Position numbers and translations under genes: made by a program. The notes beneath the pieces were generated by a model. It did no database searches. It saw nothing but the letters and a program-made list of their open reading frames with translations, and was not told the DNA's origin. A stretch of DNA of 64,000 nucleotides, from positions 3,667,501 to 3,731,500 of the forward strand of contig JACVTC010000001.1 in the NCBI GenBank assembly GCA_016946835.1, read 5' to 3'. This DNA is from Neocallimastix lanati (nom. inval.) (taxonomy: Eukaryota > Neocallimastigomycota > Neocallimastigomycetes > Neocallimastigales > Neocallimastigaceae). Below are positions 51,001-60,359 of the stretch, in pieces (position 1 is the stretch's first letter; the number at the start of each line of letters is the position of its first letter).

Positions 51001-52887
51001 AATAGGAGGTATTCCTATAATTTTTTGATTTAATTTATTCTCAAAATTACTAATTTTTAAACAATTACAGATACAACACAAATTTTTCACAGAACACTTT
51101 TTAGAAATATACTTTTTATTTTCATCTTTATTAAAATTATCATTATGATTACAATTTTTTGTTACATTATTACATAAAATATCAATTTTACAAATTTTAT
51201 TTAATTCATCTAAATTAATATTATTACTATCACTAAATTCATAAATTTCATCATCATTATCAAACATAAAACTATCATTTACATCACTATCATAATTAAT
51301 TATACAAAAATTTTTTACATCATTAAGTTCTTCTTTTTCACTACAAGTTTTAATACGAGTACGACGACCTCTAATCGTAATTTCTTCATCAGAATCCATA
51401 TCGGAATCAGATTCGAAGGAATACTTACGCTTAGGATTATTTTTTTCCTTTGTTACGGAAAGTTCTTCATATGGTTCCTTTCCTTTAGTAGAAATTTTAT
51501 TTAACTTCTTTTTATTCTTATTTTTTCTATTTCTTTTCCCTACATTACAGTGTCGAGCACAGTATCCTGAACTGAAAGAGATTTTCTTTGAATCATGGTA
51601 GTTAATAGGGCAATGTTTTTCAATCCAAGGGAGTCCTAAAATGATATCTACATCGGGGATACGAAGGGCGTATAATTGAATAACTTCCAAGTGATTCTTA
51701 AAACGGAGGATACATTTTTCTGTCATTTTCTTAACAGTAGATAAACCATAACCAAGACCAGCAACTTTAAAGGAATTATCAGCATTGATCAAATTGATTT
51801 TATTAACCCTAGCAAATTCAGGATGCATGCAGTTAATGTCAGAACCTGAGTCAATAAGAACCTTCACTTTAGTTTCTTCGGAATTGTTGGTTTTAATGTA
51901 GAAATCAAGGATATTTGTTTTACCTTTAAAGAACATATTTTCTTTTTCAACAATATCAAGAATTCTGTAAACATTTTCATTTTCACAAATCTTTTTAATT
52001 CGTCTGACAGAAGAAGTCGGCGCAGAGGAAGAAGTTGAAGCTGCTTCTGTATCAGATGCTCTATTGATGAGTTTTATATTTTTTGGTCTTTTCTTGTTAG
52101 GGCAATTGAACTGTAAATGCCCAGCCTTACCACAAACGAAGCATAAGCCCTTTCTTTTTCGTTCTTCCCTAAAAGGGTTATTTTGCTCATTGTAACTTTT
52201 TCTGTGAGAGGGAAAGTATCTAGTAGCAGTTTGACCCTTTTTAATTCGGTAAAGATCGGCATCCATGGGGTCATTTTGGTTGTAGTTCCGTCTGTCCTGA
52301 TGAGTAAGATAATATTCTCTAAGATCGTTTCTTTTTGTTAGATTTTCAATCGTTACGGCCTCTCTAAATAAGTTTTCCAAATTGTCTGGGTTTGGATTAA
52401 CAATAGCAAGTTTTTCTCTCATCTTATAATGGAGACCTTTTATGAACATGTATATCTTGGCCGGTTCATTAAAGTCGGAGTATTGACTTATTTTTTGGAA
52501 CTCGGAGATATACTCTACAACATGTCCATATTTAAATTGGCGTATGTTACACAATTTTCCGTTAGCAATAACAGCTTCTACATCAGGGTCTCCGAAATTT
52601 CTACGAAGTTCAGCAATAAAATTTCCATAATTTCCTAAGACAGGATTGTTATTCCTTCTAAGGCATGAAGCCCAATTTAAAGCTTTTCCTGTTAAATAGG
52701 AGATTACAAACATTACTCTTCTCCTATCATCGGGGAATCTATGAGGATTCACCTCAATTGCCAATTCCACTCGAGTTAAAAAACCATCAAGATCCTTTGT
52801 AGATCCAGAAAATAACGGTGGATCGTTAATAATTTTCAGTTGAGTAGCAGGATGAATCGGTAGTTGGTTTGGTTGTTGACCCTCCAT
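48004..52887 (-). CDS. Ty3/gypsy gag-pol polyprotein with chromodomain
   Basis: 1627 residues in one frame. Order: gag (about 1-240), CCHC zinc knuckle (249-262), aspartic protease (LIDSGS, D346), reverse transcriptase (about 640-860; YIDD 815-818), RNase H (about 910-1040), integrase with a zinc-binding N-part (HHDSVTAGH) and catalytic D1241, D1301 and E1337 (35 residues between the last two), and a C-terminal chromodomain about 1538-1590 (FLVSWKGLDSVEDSW). The chromodomain places it in the chromoviruses of Metaviridae and is thought to steer integration to chromatin marks. Gag and pol share one frame, as in Tf1-like elements, so gag excess would need protein turnover rather than frameshifting. 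The ATG at 52887 precedes gag with no longer alternative. G+C and codon use differ strongly from the LTRs. Confidence 0.95.
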   Translation of the reverse strand: MEGQQPNQLPIHPATQLKIINDPPLFSGSTKDLDGFLTRVELAIEVNPHRFPDDRRRVMFVISYLTGKALNWASCLRRNNNPVLGNYGNFIAELRRNFGDPDVEAVIANGKLCNIRQFKYGHVVEYISEFQKISQYSDFNEPAKIYMFIKGLHYKMREKLAIVNPNPDNLENLFREAVTIENLTKRNDLREYYLTHQDRRNYNQNDPMDADLYRIKKGQTATRYFPSHRKSYNEQNNPFREERKRKGLCFVCGKAGHLQFNCPNKKRPKNIKLINRASDTEAASTSSSAPTSSVRRIKKICENENVYRILDIVEKENMFFKGKTNILDFYIKTNNSEETKVKVLIDSGSDINCMHPEFARVNKINLINADNSFKVAGLGYGLSTVKKMTEKCILRFKNHLEVIQLYALRIPDVDIILGLPWIEKHCPINYHDSKKISFSSGYCARHCNVGKRNRKNKNKKKLNKISTKGKEPYEELSVTKEKNNPKRKYSFESDSDMDSDEEITIRGRRTRIKTCSEKEELNDVKNFCIINYDSDVNDSFMFDNDDEIYEFSDSNNINLDELNKICKIDILCNNVTKNCNHNDNFNKDENKKYISKKCSVKNLCCICNCLKISNFENKLNQKIIGIPPIYNNYAEVFNERNCNVLPPHREYDCEIRLKDNSNLFYGPIYPLTEAERDELKKYIKENLEKGFIRKSKSPAGAPVLFVKKKDGSLRLCVDYRKLNEMTIRNSYPLPLISELLDRVKGAKYFTKLDLKSAYNLVRIKEGDEYKTAFRTRYGHFEYLVMPFGLKNAPATFQHFINDVLSDYLDDFVISYIDDILIYSNSLEKHHEHVKKVLKKLLENNLYIKLEKCEFDVTETSFLGYILSKDGLKVDPEKVKAILDWPVPSNVKEIQSFIGLCNYYRIFIKDFAKIARPLHKLTRKNVPFLWGSDQQKSFDKLKELFTSTPILRNPDSNKPFIVETDASNFAVGAILSQEFDGQLHPIAFISTSLTKSQLNYPIYDKELLAIKVALEEWRHYLEGARHPFTIYTDHKNLTFPRKPELLSQRQIRWYEFLSRFDFNLVYRSGKKSGKPDILSRRSDHLFDCSRDVSCCVINRNSCDESLINSILKSLNNDDLFIKIKSFILNNSNVNPPIKFIDKCKIDKEGFLLFDNLIYVPQNLRTRVLEIHHDSVTAGHFGVRKTFDLINRNFWWPKLRNDVKKFVKSCETCCKAKVPRHKPYGLLSPLSTPDRPWSDISMDFIVELPKSKDMTTVMTVVDRLTKMAHFIPLRCLPTASIAADSFINHIFRLHGFPDSIVSDRGTQFTSDFWNRLCELLNIKLSFSTSNHPQTDGQTERVNGILEQYLRCFINEKQNNWVDLLPFAEFAYNNTLQQSISQSPFFANYGFNPKFSLEIPSSDSPHRADVRVKDINENIKFLKENLESAKETYKKYADFKRSSSPDFEVGKKVWLLKGNTTKNVKRKLADQMLGPFEIVKKVSSLAYELKLPSNMRCHPVFHVSLLEPFYENEFANRNNRKRKNIKLTTDTIDKIPERIIDMRTYRGKNRFLVSWKGLDSVEDSWIDEDQIYDRQLIQEYFRKSKRNKRNNVVDDGDKGFNEEYIRHKYQPFIIDIPSRRLNSIVRRSST

Positions 52888-53214
52888 GTTATCATCAAGA
52901 TTAAGGTTTTGAAATATGCGATTTAGTTCTTCCAGATTGTTAATGTTAAAGTGACGTTAATAATTAAATTTTTTTTTTTTTTTTTTTTTTTTGATCTCTT
53001 ATTATTAATTATACAAGTTATTAATATGTCTATATTTAATATCGTAAAGTCGTTCAGACTCTATCCACTTGAAAAGGTGTCGAACGAGTAAACGAAGAAA
53101 ATATAGAATAATATAACTATTATTAATATTTCAACATGAATAGCAACAATAATAAGAGTCCAAAATCAGTAAGGGTTAACAATGCTTAAGAGCAATAAAA
53201 ATCTATGTTAAAAG

Positions 53215-53455
53215 TCAAAATTATAGAGTCCTAAATCAGTAGAAAGCAGAGTCCTAAATCAGTAGAAAGTAGAGTCCTAAAGTATAGTCCTAAATCAGTA
53301 GAAAGTAGAGTCCTAAAGTAGAGTCCTAAATCAGTAGAAAGTAGAGTCCTAAAGTATAGTCCTAAATCAGTAGAAAGTAGAGTCCTAAAGTAGAGTCCTA
53401 AATCAGTAGAAAGTAGAGTCCTAAAGTAGAGTCCTAAATCAGTAGAAAATTTTAT
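53215..53455. repeat. 36-bp minisatellite in the chromovirus leader
   Basis: Units built from TCCTAAATCAGTAGAAAGTA and GAGTCCTAAAGTA repeat about six times. Alternate copies read AGTATAG or AGTAGAG, giving a 72-bp higher-order period. It lies between the 5' LTR and gag. Confidence 0.9.
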
Positions 53456-53497
53456 TATTTGTAACGTGTTTCTTTTTATTTAAAAGGTATTAGTTAT

Positions 53498-54265
53498 TGT
53501 AAAGAGTTCTATCAGAAACAGATTACAAATAACAAATTTTAACACAAAAATAAAAAAACACGTAATAAAAATTCGTTTTTTTAAATAAAATAATCTTTAT
53601 TAATTAAAAAAATTAAATCTCTTTTTTGTTATTAACTATCATATAGTCAATAACTAATACATCGATTTAATTATAGAAATTTACATGTATTTATATTTTT
53701 TCATTATTACATTATAATATATTATTTCTATCTAATTTACATATATTACTATTTATTTATAAACAAAATATTTATTAATAATTTTATTAAATAATAATTA
53801 ACTAAACTAAACAATAATTAATTTAATAAACTTTCAACTTATTTACAATAATAATTAAATTCAATAACAACTCATTTATTATATATTTATTATATAAATA
53901 TTATTAATACTAATGTTTATATATTTACAATTCAAAACTATTTTTGTAAACTATTTAAACTAATTTTAACTATTTAAAACTATTCCGAAATTAATTTTAA
54001 AGTATTTTAAACTAACTAAACTAAATTAACTAAGTTAAATAGAATAACTATTTTAAATAAACTAAACTAAATTAACTAACTTAAATAAATTATTTAGATT
54101 TAAGTTATTATCCAAAATTATTTAAATAATAATTTTTCCTTTATGAAAAGTTTACATAAATTTATAATTAATTTTCATATACGTAAATCATAAATTTATG
54201 TAATTTTATTACATTAATTAATTATGTAATAATTAATTTATTAAAGATTTTATTAAATCTTTACA
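53498..54265 (-). repeat. 5' LTR of the chromovirus
   Basis: 768 bp, identical by eye to the 3' LTR; followed on the plus strand by the CAATA duplication. Confidence 0.95.
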
Positions 54266-56919
54266 CAATAACAGTAAATTGACGTCTAGCCATAATAATG
54301 AAGAACCTAATTCGAAAAATATTGTCTTGAACAAAACAACAATTCATTTTTTGATCAAGAATAAAATAATGTTATAATCAATTTAAATTCATTTAAAAGT
54401 ACAACTGTAAAGAATTTTCATACATCTCACAATAAATACAATATATATGAAAGTACTTATGGTAAAAGAAGACATAGTTTCGATCAATAATTATTGAACA
54501 AACGAAACAAATTTAATATGCAAACAGCAAATCAACCTCCCAAAAGAAAATCTATATATAAACAAAATAGCTACTCCAAAAAGCAAAACATTAGATAATA
54601 CTAATCCAATCCTTCCACTTAAAGAAGAGCATAAGATTATGGACTATATACAAGAAACAAGATACAAAACACTGGACAATATTATCCCAACAGAGCTTAT
54701 AAAAGAAACGATGAAACCAATGACGAAATTATTATAACAAATAAAAGACGTAGGGAAAACGAAATACTTAATAATCTTCCAGTTAAAAAACCAGGCAATA
54801 ATTTTGAAAACAACAGAGGAAAACACCTGAATTTAGCAGATTCTTATGGTGAAATTTCAAACATAATTTAGACATTTCTTAATCTCTTAGTGAAGTTGTA
54901 ACTGTTAAAAATAAAACAAAATGGTTATCTGTTATCAATGATGAACTCAAAAACTTATATGAAAATAGCATTATGTCTTTTGTTAAAGTATTACCAGAAG
55001 GAAAGAAACATATTAAGACAAAATGGGTTTTTAACATCAAACGGAATAGTAGTAACAATATTGAAAAATCTAAAGCACGACTAGTGGCCAAAGGTTTTAG
55101 CCAGATTAGAGGTATCAACTACGAATTAATTTTTTTTTCCTACATTAAGTATTGACAGCCTAAAACTCATCATTGCTTTGGCCGCTAAATTTCAATGGGA
55201 AATATTCCAATTCGAAATTAAAGCCGCTTATCTGAACGCAAGGCTTGACGAAAATATTTTCGTAACAATCCCTCAAGGAGATGCAAATTATCGAAAAGGA
55301 TTTTGGAAATTAAATAGGGCTCTTTAGGGATTAAAACGGAGAGGAAGGTAATGAAATGAAACTATTACTCTTTTCTTTAGAATGTTTGGTTTCCAACAAT
55401 TGATATCTGAACCATACATTTTCAAAAAACTTCAACATGGAAAAATTAGCTGTATAATTGGGATCTATGTAGATGGTATAATCATCACAGTATAATCTAA
55501 AGAAATATACAATACTATTAGCACTATCAAGAATAAATTTAAAATTTTTAAGTGTGATATATTAATTATTTACTCTGTATTAAAGTCGACAAAAATAATC
55601 TTATTTATTGTATATCTCAATATAATTATATAGATAATATTTTATCCAAATTTAGAGTTAACAATAGGCATAAAGCAAAAACTCCGTGCACTGGTGATGA
55701 CATTAATGAAAATTACGACTCTTTTGACAAAACCACTTATAAAAGTGCTTTAGGCTCTTTGATTCACTTAGCAAAAATGTACTCGCCAGGACATATCTTT
55801 TGCTATAAATAAAGCGGCAAGGAATACTGAAAATCCAACAATTTCCGATTAGAACAAGGTTATTAATATTTTTTAAATATTTAAATTCTACTAAAAATTA
55901 CAAAATTAAATATACAGAAACAGGGGAATTTATTGCTTTTACGTATTCTGACTTAGGAGGATATTCAAAAGATAAAAAATCTACCTCTGGACAAATTATT
56001 CTTCTGGGAAAAAATCCTATCTGCTGGACATCAAGAAAACAAGCAACAGTTGCCACCTCTACAATGGAAGCATAATATGTAGGGACAACAGAATGCACAA
56101 AAAAGGTGTTATGGATACGAAACATTTTATTTGAGTTATTTAATTTCAATAAACCAATTACTATTTACACCAATAATCTAGCCAGCAAAACAACAATTGA
56201 AAATGGACAATTAGACCCGAAATTAAAACATATAAACATAAAATTTTAATTTAATCAAAACCATATTAAAAAAATAAAAGAATAACTTTAAAATATATTA
56301 GTACAGGAAATATGTTAGCCGACATATTAACCAAAAATGTTAACGGGTCTCAAATGTCGAAATTCTCAAACATAATTTTTGATAAGTCTGAAAATTAAGT
56401 TTGACAGGGGAATGTTAAAATATAGAGAAATCTATTTTGAAATATATTAAATTTTTTATTTTAAAATTCATTCTAATATTAATTCTCGTTATTTGTAATA
56501 AATTATTTTATACATGTCAAATATTTTCATTGTAATATTATCAAGCCTCAAATACTATAAAAGAAATGTAATTTTCCAAATTGTTGTAAACTGTAATGTA
56601 TTTCTCATAATTAACATCAAAAATGGGGAGAGCGCGTTTCGGAACCGCACGTGAATAGATATAAGCCACATGCTTTTTGAGATGGCGTATTATATATAAA
56701 TTTTTTTATATAAATAAATAATTAAATAATAATTAAATAAATATTTTATTTTATAATAATTTCATAATTTAATATATATTTGATAATAAAAAATAAAAAT
56801 ATAAAAAAATAAAAAAATAAAAAAAATAAAAAAATAAAAAAATAAAAAAAATTAAAAATAAAAAAAAAATAAAAAAAATAAAAAAGATTAAAAAAATAAA
56901 ATACAAAAAAAATAAAATA

Positions 56920-57470
56920 TTTTCATTTTTATTTATATTTATAACTGTAATTTTTTATTATATAAATAAATAAATAAATAAATAATAATTAAATAAATAT
57001 TTTATTTTATAATAAAAAAATAAAATAAAAAAAAGAAAAGATAAATATTTTTTTAGTAATTTTCTTGAAATAAAATATTTTATTAGTAATTTTCTTGAAA
57101 TAAAATAAAATATTTTCATATTTATTTATATTTATAACTGTAATTTTTTATTATATAAATAAATAATAATTAAATAAATATTTTATTTTATAATGAAAAA
57201 ATAAAATAAAAAAAAGAAAAGATAAATATTTTTTTAGTAATTTTCTTGAAATAAAATATTTTATTAGTAATTTTCTTGAAATAAAATAAAATATTTTCAT
57301 ATTTATTTATATTTATAACTGTAATTTTTTATTATATAAATAAATAATAATTAAATAAATATTTTATTTTATAATGAAAAAATAAAATAAAAAAAAAAAG
57401 ATAAATATTTTTTTAATAATTTTCTTGAAATAAAATAAAATATTTTTATATTTATAATTGTAATTTTTAA
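56920..57470. repeat. Minisatellite of about 140-190 bp, three and a half copies
   Basis: Copies start at about 56941, 57134, 57315 and 57454, each with ATAACTGTAATTTTTTATTA (last copy ATAATTGTAA), then GTAATTTTCTTGAAATAAAA. It sits directly before the MULE transposase gene. Confidence 0.75.
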
Positions 57471-57550
57471 AAAAAATTGAAAATACATATTAAATAAAAA
57501 ATAAAAAATAAATATTTTCATATTTATTAATATTTATATTAAAAATTTTG

Positions 57551-58732
57551 ATGGAGGGAAATCTAAAAATTGATATAAGTGAAACAAATCGAGGAAAAGA
57601 GCAAATAATTATAGATCGAAAATTTAAATATAATTTTTCAAAATTAAAAAAAGATAATACAAAAATATATAGATGTACAGAATATAAAACATTAAATAAA
57701 TGTAAGTCTTTATTATTTTAAATGATAATAAAGAGGTTTTAAATTATGATTCTTCACATAATCATCCTGGTAATGAAATTAATGCATCCAAATCATTAAT
57801 AAAACATAAAATTAAAGATGAAATAAAAAAAAGTTTGATTCCTTCTGATATAAAATCAAAACGCATATTTGATAAAATTTCTCAAGAAATAGGATATATA
57901 TGCCCTGAATATAAAACAATTAAATCCCAAATAACAAGATATAAAAACAAACAATTATTTCCTAATGTAAAAACATTTGATGAAGTTCCTAATGTATCTG
58001 AATATTATAAAACAATAAGAGGTGAATACTTTATGATATTCAAAAATTCTAATATAATAATTTTTCAATCACCATTCCAAGCAAAATTATTTATGGAGAA
58101 TAAACATATATTTGCTTATGGTACATTTTTAATAGCTCCAACTAATAGTTATCAAGTATTCATTACCAGAACTTATGTTACAGAATTAAATTGTTTTTAC
58201 ACTACTTCCATGTCAATATTAAAAAACAAAGAACAAACAACTTACGAAATATTATTTAATGAAATAAAAAAAAATATAATTAAATATAATGCAAATATTA
58301 ATTTCTCAGAAAAAATTTTTCATTGTGATTTTGAAAAAGGAATATCTAATGCAGTGGAAAATATTTTTCCCAATATAAATATTAAATATTGTTTTTGGCA
58401 TTATAAAAGATTATTAATGACAAAAAAAAATAAATTATGTTACAAGGAAGTGAAAGATCATAATATTTTAAATACTTATTATAAAGCGATTTCTAATTTA
58501 TGTTTTATTAATATTGAATACATACCTGATATTTTTAATAAAATTAAAAATACATGCATGAGATATAAATCTACCTGTTCCCAATTTTTGAATTTTTTAG
58601 ATTATTTTGAGAAAACATTTCTAAATATCTATAATATAAAATATTGGAATTATTACAATAATATAGACCACATAACAAATAATGCTTCAGAATCTTATAA
58701 CAGTTATTTAAAAAATTTATTTGTGTAACGAA
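57551..58732 (+). pseudogene. FLYWCH-MULE transposase, inactive
   Basis: The ATG at 57551 opens a frame with a FLYWCH-type zinc finger (YNFSKLKKDN, CTEYKTLNKC, then HNHPG). That frame meets a stop at 57719, while the reading continues one frame over (NDNKEVLNYDSSHNHPGN) through the transposase. One frameshift at about 57705-57718 therefore splits it. The second frame has no ATG at its head (297 residues from a TTG at 57835). The MULE core has FAYGTFLIAP where active relatives have an Asp before GTF, so the first catalytic acid is replaced by Tyr. The second Asp is in HCDFEKGISNA, then CFWHYKR (C-x2-H), and the last acid is in NNASESYNSYL. The frame ends when it runs into the LTR element at 58724; beyond it (60061-60130) about 22 more codons fit the same frame. 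The protein would cut and paste DNA if active; it is dead on three counts. Confidence 0.85.
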
Positions 58733-59028
58733 TTAGGTTAATCACCAGGTTGGTGTATTAACTTAAATAAACAAATAAATGTAAAATATTGAAAAACACT
58801 TTAAATATTAAAATATTATTTAACAAATCATTTATTTTATCAAGATATTTATTTATTTATTTATTTATTTAATGTTTAATGTTAATGAAACCTCGAAATT
58901 ATTAAACTAATTTTAAACTACATGTTTTTATATCAAAATAAAATCAAACCTAATAATTTGATTGGTAAAATAATTTATAATAAAATTTAACAAAATAATA
59001 TTTTCAATAAACAAAAAGTGTAATAGAT

Positions 59029-59085
59029 GGAGTCGAACCAGTGACATCTTGTACTGAGCTCCAACTATTAACCACTAGACTAATA
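59029..59085 (-). promoter_or_regulatory. tRNA-like segment with Pol III boxes A and B (left LTR)
   Basis: On the minus strand TAGTCTAGTGG (59082-59072) fits box A and is like the start of tRNA-Glu. GGTTCGACTCC (59039-59029) is a perfect box B. Their spacing (43 bases start to start) is that of a tRNA gene. A run of five T follows about 13 bases after box B and could end Pol III transcription. Acceptor and anticodon stems do not pair well, so it is tRNA-derived rather than a working tRNA. Confidence 0.7.
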
Positions 59086-59147
59086 GGTTTCATTACAACG
59101 CTCTCCTCCAAGGAACGGATTCCAGACGTTCTAAAGGTTAATAACTA

Positions 59148-59270
59148 AGTAACCAGCAATGAAAACTGGGAGAAATTACACAGAATAAAAGAGCTAACCA
59201 GGAAGTATATCTGGGAGAAATTACAGCGAGTTTAGAGGTAACCAGCAGCAGAGACTGGGAGAAATTACAA
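59148..59270. repeat. Internal triple repeat of the TRIM-like element
   Basis: Three copies of a unit of about 45 bp, each with TAACCAG and CTGGGAGAAATTACA, inside the non-coding interior. Confidence 0.8.
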
Positions 59271-59991
59271 CTAGTGGATTCGTGGTTGATTTAGCCATAA
59301 GTCAGAAGTCAGTGGCAGAAATAGTGGTAGAAGCAAAGATGCGCGGAGAAGGGCTTGTTTCCGAGAAGATCAAAAATTTCCATAAAACGTTGAGAAAATA
59401 TGAGCTAAAGGGTTCCAACTGGTAGAAAGTGATTTTTCCTTGATGGATGGGTTAGTTTCTTGATGGAACGAACATTCTAGAACTGAGAATCAGGTGTAAC
59501 AGAAAACATAGAACGTCGGATAAGGATTACAGAAGCACTGACCAAAGAAAGTGTTTTTCAGAGTTATATCTAAATATATGAATATATATTATATAAAGAA
59601 ATTATATAAATAGAGTTAGTTAAAGTTTACTAAAACGAGCCAAAATACACCAAGGTGGTGACTTAGTTGCTTTAGGGAGGTTTCATTGTAACGAATTAGG
59701 TTAATCACCAGGTTGGTGTATTAACTTAAATAAACAAATAAATGTAAAATATTGAAAAACACTTTAAATATTAAAATATTATTTAACAAATCATTTATTT
59801 TATCAAGATATTTATTTATTTATTTATTTATTTAATGTTTAATGTTAATGAAACCTCGAAATTATTAAACTAATTTTAAACTACATGTTTTTATATCAAA
59901 ATAAAATCAAACCTAATAATTTGATTGGTAAAATAATTTATAATAAAATTTAACAAAATAATATTTTCAATAAACAAAAAGTGTAATAGAT

Positions 59992-60048
59992 GGAGTCGAA
60001 CCAGTGACATCTTGTACTGAGCTCCAACTATTAACCACTAGACTAATA
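59992..60048 (-). promoter_or_regulatory. tRNA-like segment with Pol III boxes A and B (right LTR)
   Basis: Same sequence as in the left LTR, offset by 963 bp. In the element's orientation this copy lies near the start of the 5' LTR. Confidence 0.7.
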
Positions 60049-60284
60049 GGTTTCATTACAATTTGTAAATGTAAGAATCTATAATTATTTGTTAGCAAAT
60101 AATTATATTTTCTTAGTTAAGTTATTATAACTATAACTTTATTTAATTACATATAATATTTATTAAATTTATTTAATTTAATTTTAAATATTCATTAATT
60201 TAACAAAATTTATTTAATAATTTTAAATAATATATTTACAATATGTTAAATTCTCTACTGTAACTAATGTATTTTGTATTGTAT

Positions 60285-60359
60285 TTTATTCTGTATTTTA
60301 TAATGTATTCTGTATTTTATAATGTATTCTGTATTTTATAATGTATTCTGTATTTTATT
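60285..60359. repeat. 19-bp tandem repeat
   Basis: Nearly four copies of TGTATTCTGTATTTTATAA. Confidence 0.9.

Larger units (their letters stand above)
47226..54265 (-). mobile_element. Whole-looking Ty3/gypsy chromovirus
   Basis: 7040 bp on the minus strand, bounded by two 768-bp LTRs that look identical and by an exact 5-bp target duplication, CAATA (47221-47225 and 54266-54270). One long gag-pol frame fills the interior. The polypurine tract lies next to the 3' LTR. A 36-bp minisatellite lies in the leader. No TGG-type tRNA primer site is evident beside the 5' LTR. Identical LTRs mean a very recent insertion. No breaks seen. Confidence 0.95.
45760..56616 (+). mobile_element. Ty1/copia retrotransposon fossil, host of nested insertions
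   Basis: Part of the 5' LTR is at 45760-45890 (TGTTAAAATATAAAG). Integrase remains follow (45890-46080, then 46860-47220), the latter with the copia-type DLKYIRYFGCIVYYKVF segment. After the inserted Ty3 element come reverse transcriptase (54.9-55.6 kb; KTKWVFNIKRNSSNN, ARLVAKGFSQ) and copia RNase H (55.9-56.2 kb; YSDLGGYSKDKKSTSGQ). A polypurine tract GACAGGGGAA and a 204-bp 3' LTR (56413-56616) close the element. Gag, protease and part of integrase are absent. It is broken many times and clearly old. A solo Ty3 LTR and a whole Ty3 element sit inside it. Confidence 0.85.
58724..60060 (-). mobile_element. TRIM-like LTR element with tRNA-like LTRs
   Basis: 1337 bp between exact 5-bp duplications ATTTG (58719-58723 and 60061-60065), inserted in the MULE transposase gene. 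Two 374-bp LTRs (58724-59097 and 59687-60060) look identical, so it is young. The 589-bp interior has no open frame of note, so the element must be moved by another's proteins. LTR ends TGTAA...TTACA and the 5-bp duplication match the local Ty3 chromovirus (TGTAAAG...CTTTACA), its likely helper. A purine tract GGAGGAGAGCGT next to the left LTR points to minus-strand orientation. Each LTR carries a tRNA-like segment. It looks whole for its type. Confidence 0.88.
56631..60130 (+). mobile_element. FLYWCH-MULE DNA transposon (left end to transposase end)
   Basis: The left edge is placed at AGCGCGTTTCGGAACCGCAC (56631), which resembles the terminal repeats of the MITEs at 14.67 and 32.40 kb. Then comes a minisatellite-rich 900 bp, the transposase gene, and a TRIM-like insertion near its 3' end. 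No right terminal repeat was found before 62 kb, so the right boundary is only the end of the transposase reading. Confidence 0.5.

Noticed and set aside
53215-53455. CRISPR array
   Set aside because: Direct repeats without unique spacers, in a eukaryotic retroelement leader; a minisatellite.
59029-59085. A functional tRNA gene
   Set aside because: Boxes A and B are good, but acceptor, D and anticodon stems pair poorly, and the sequence is part of an LTR.
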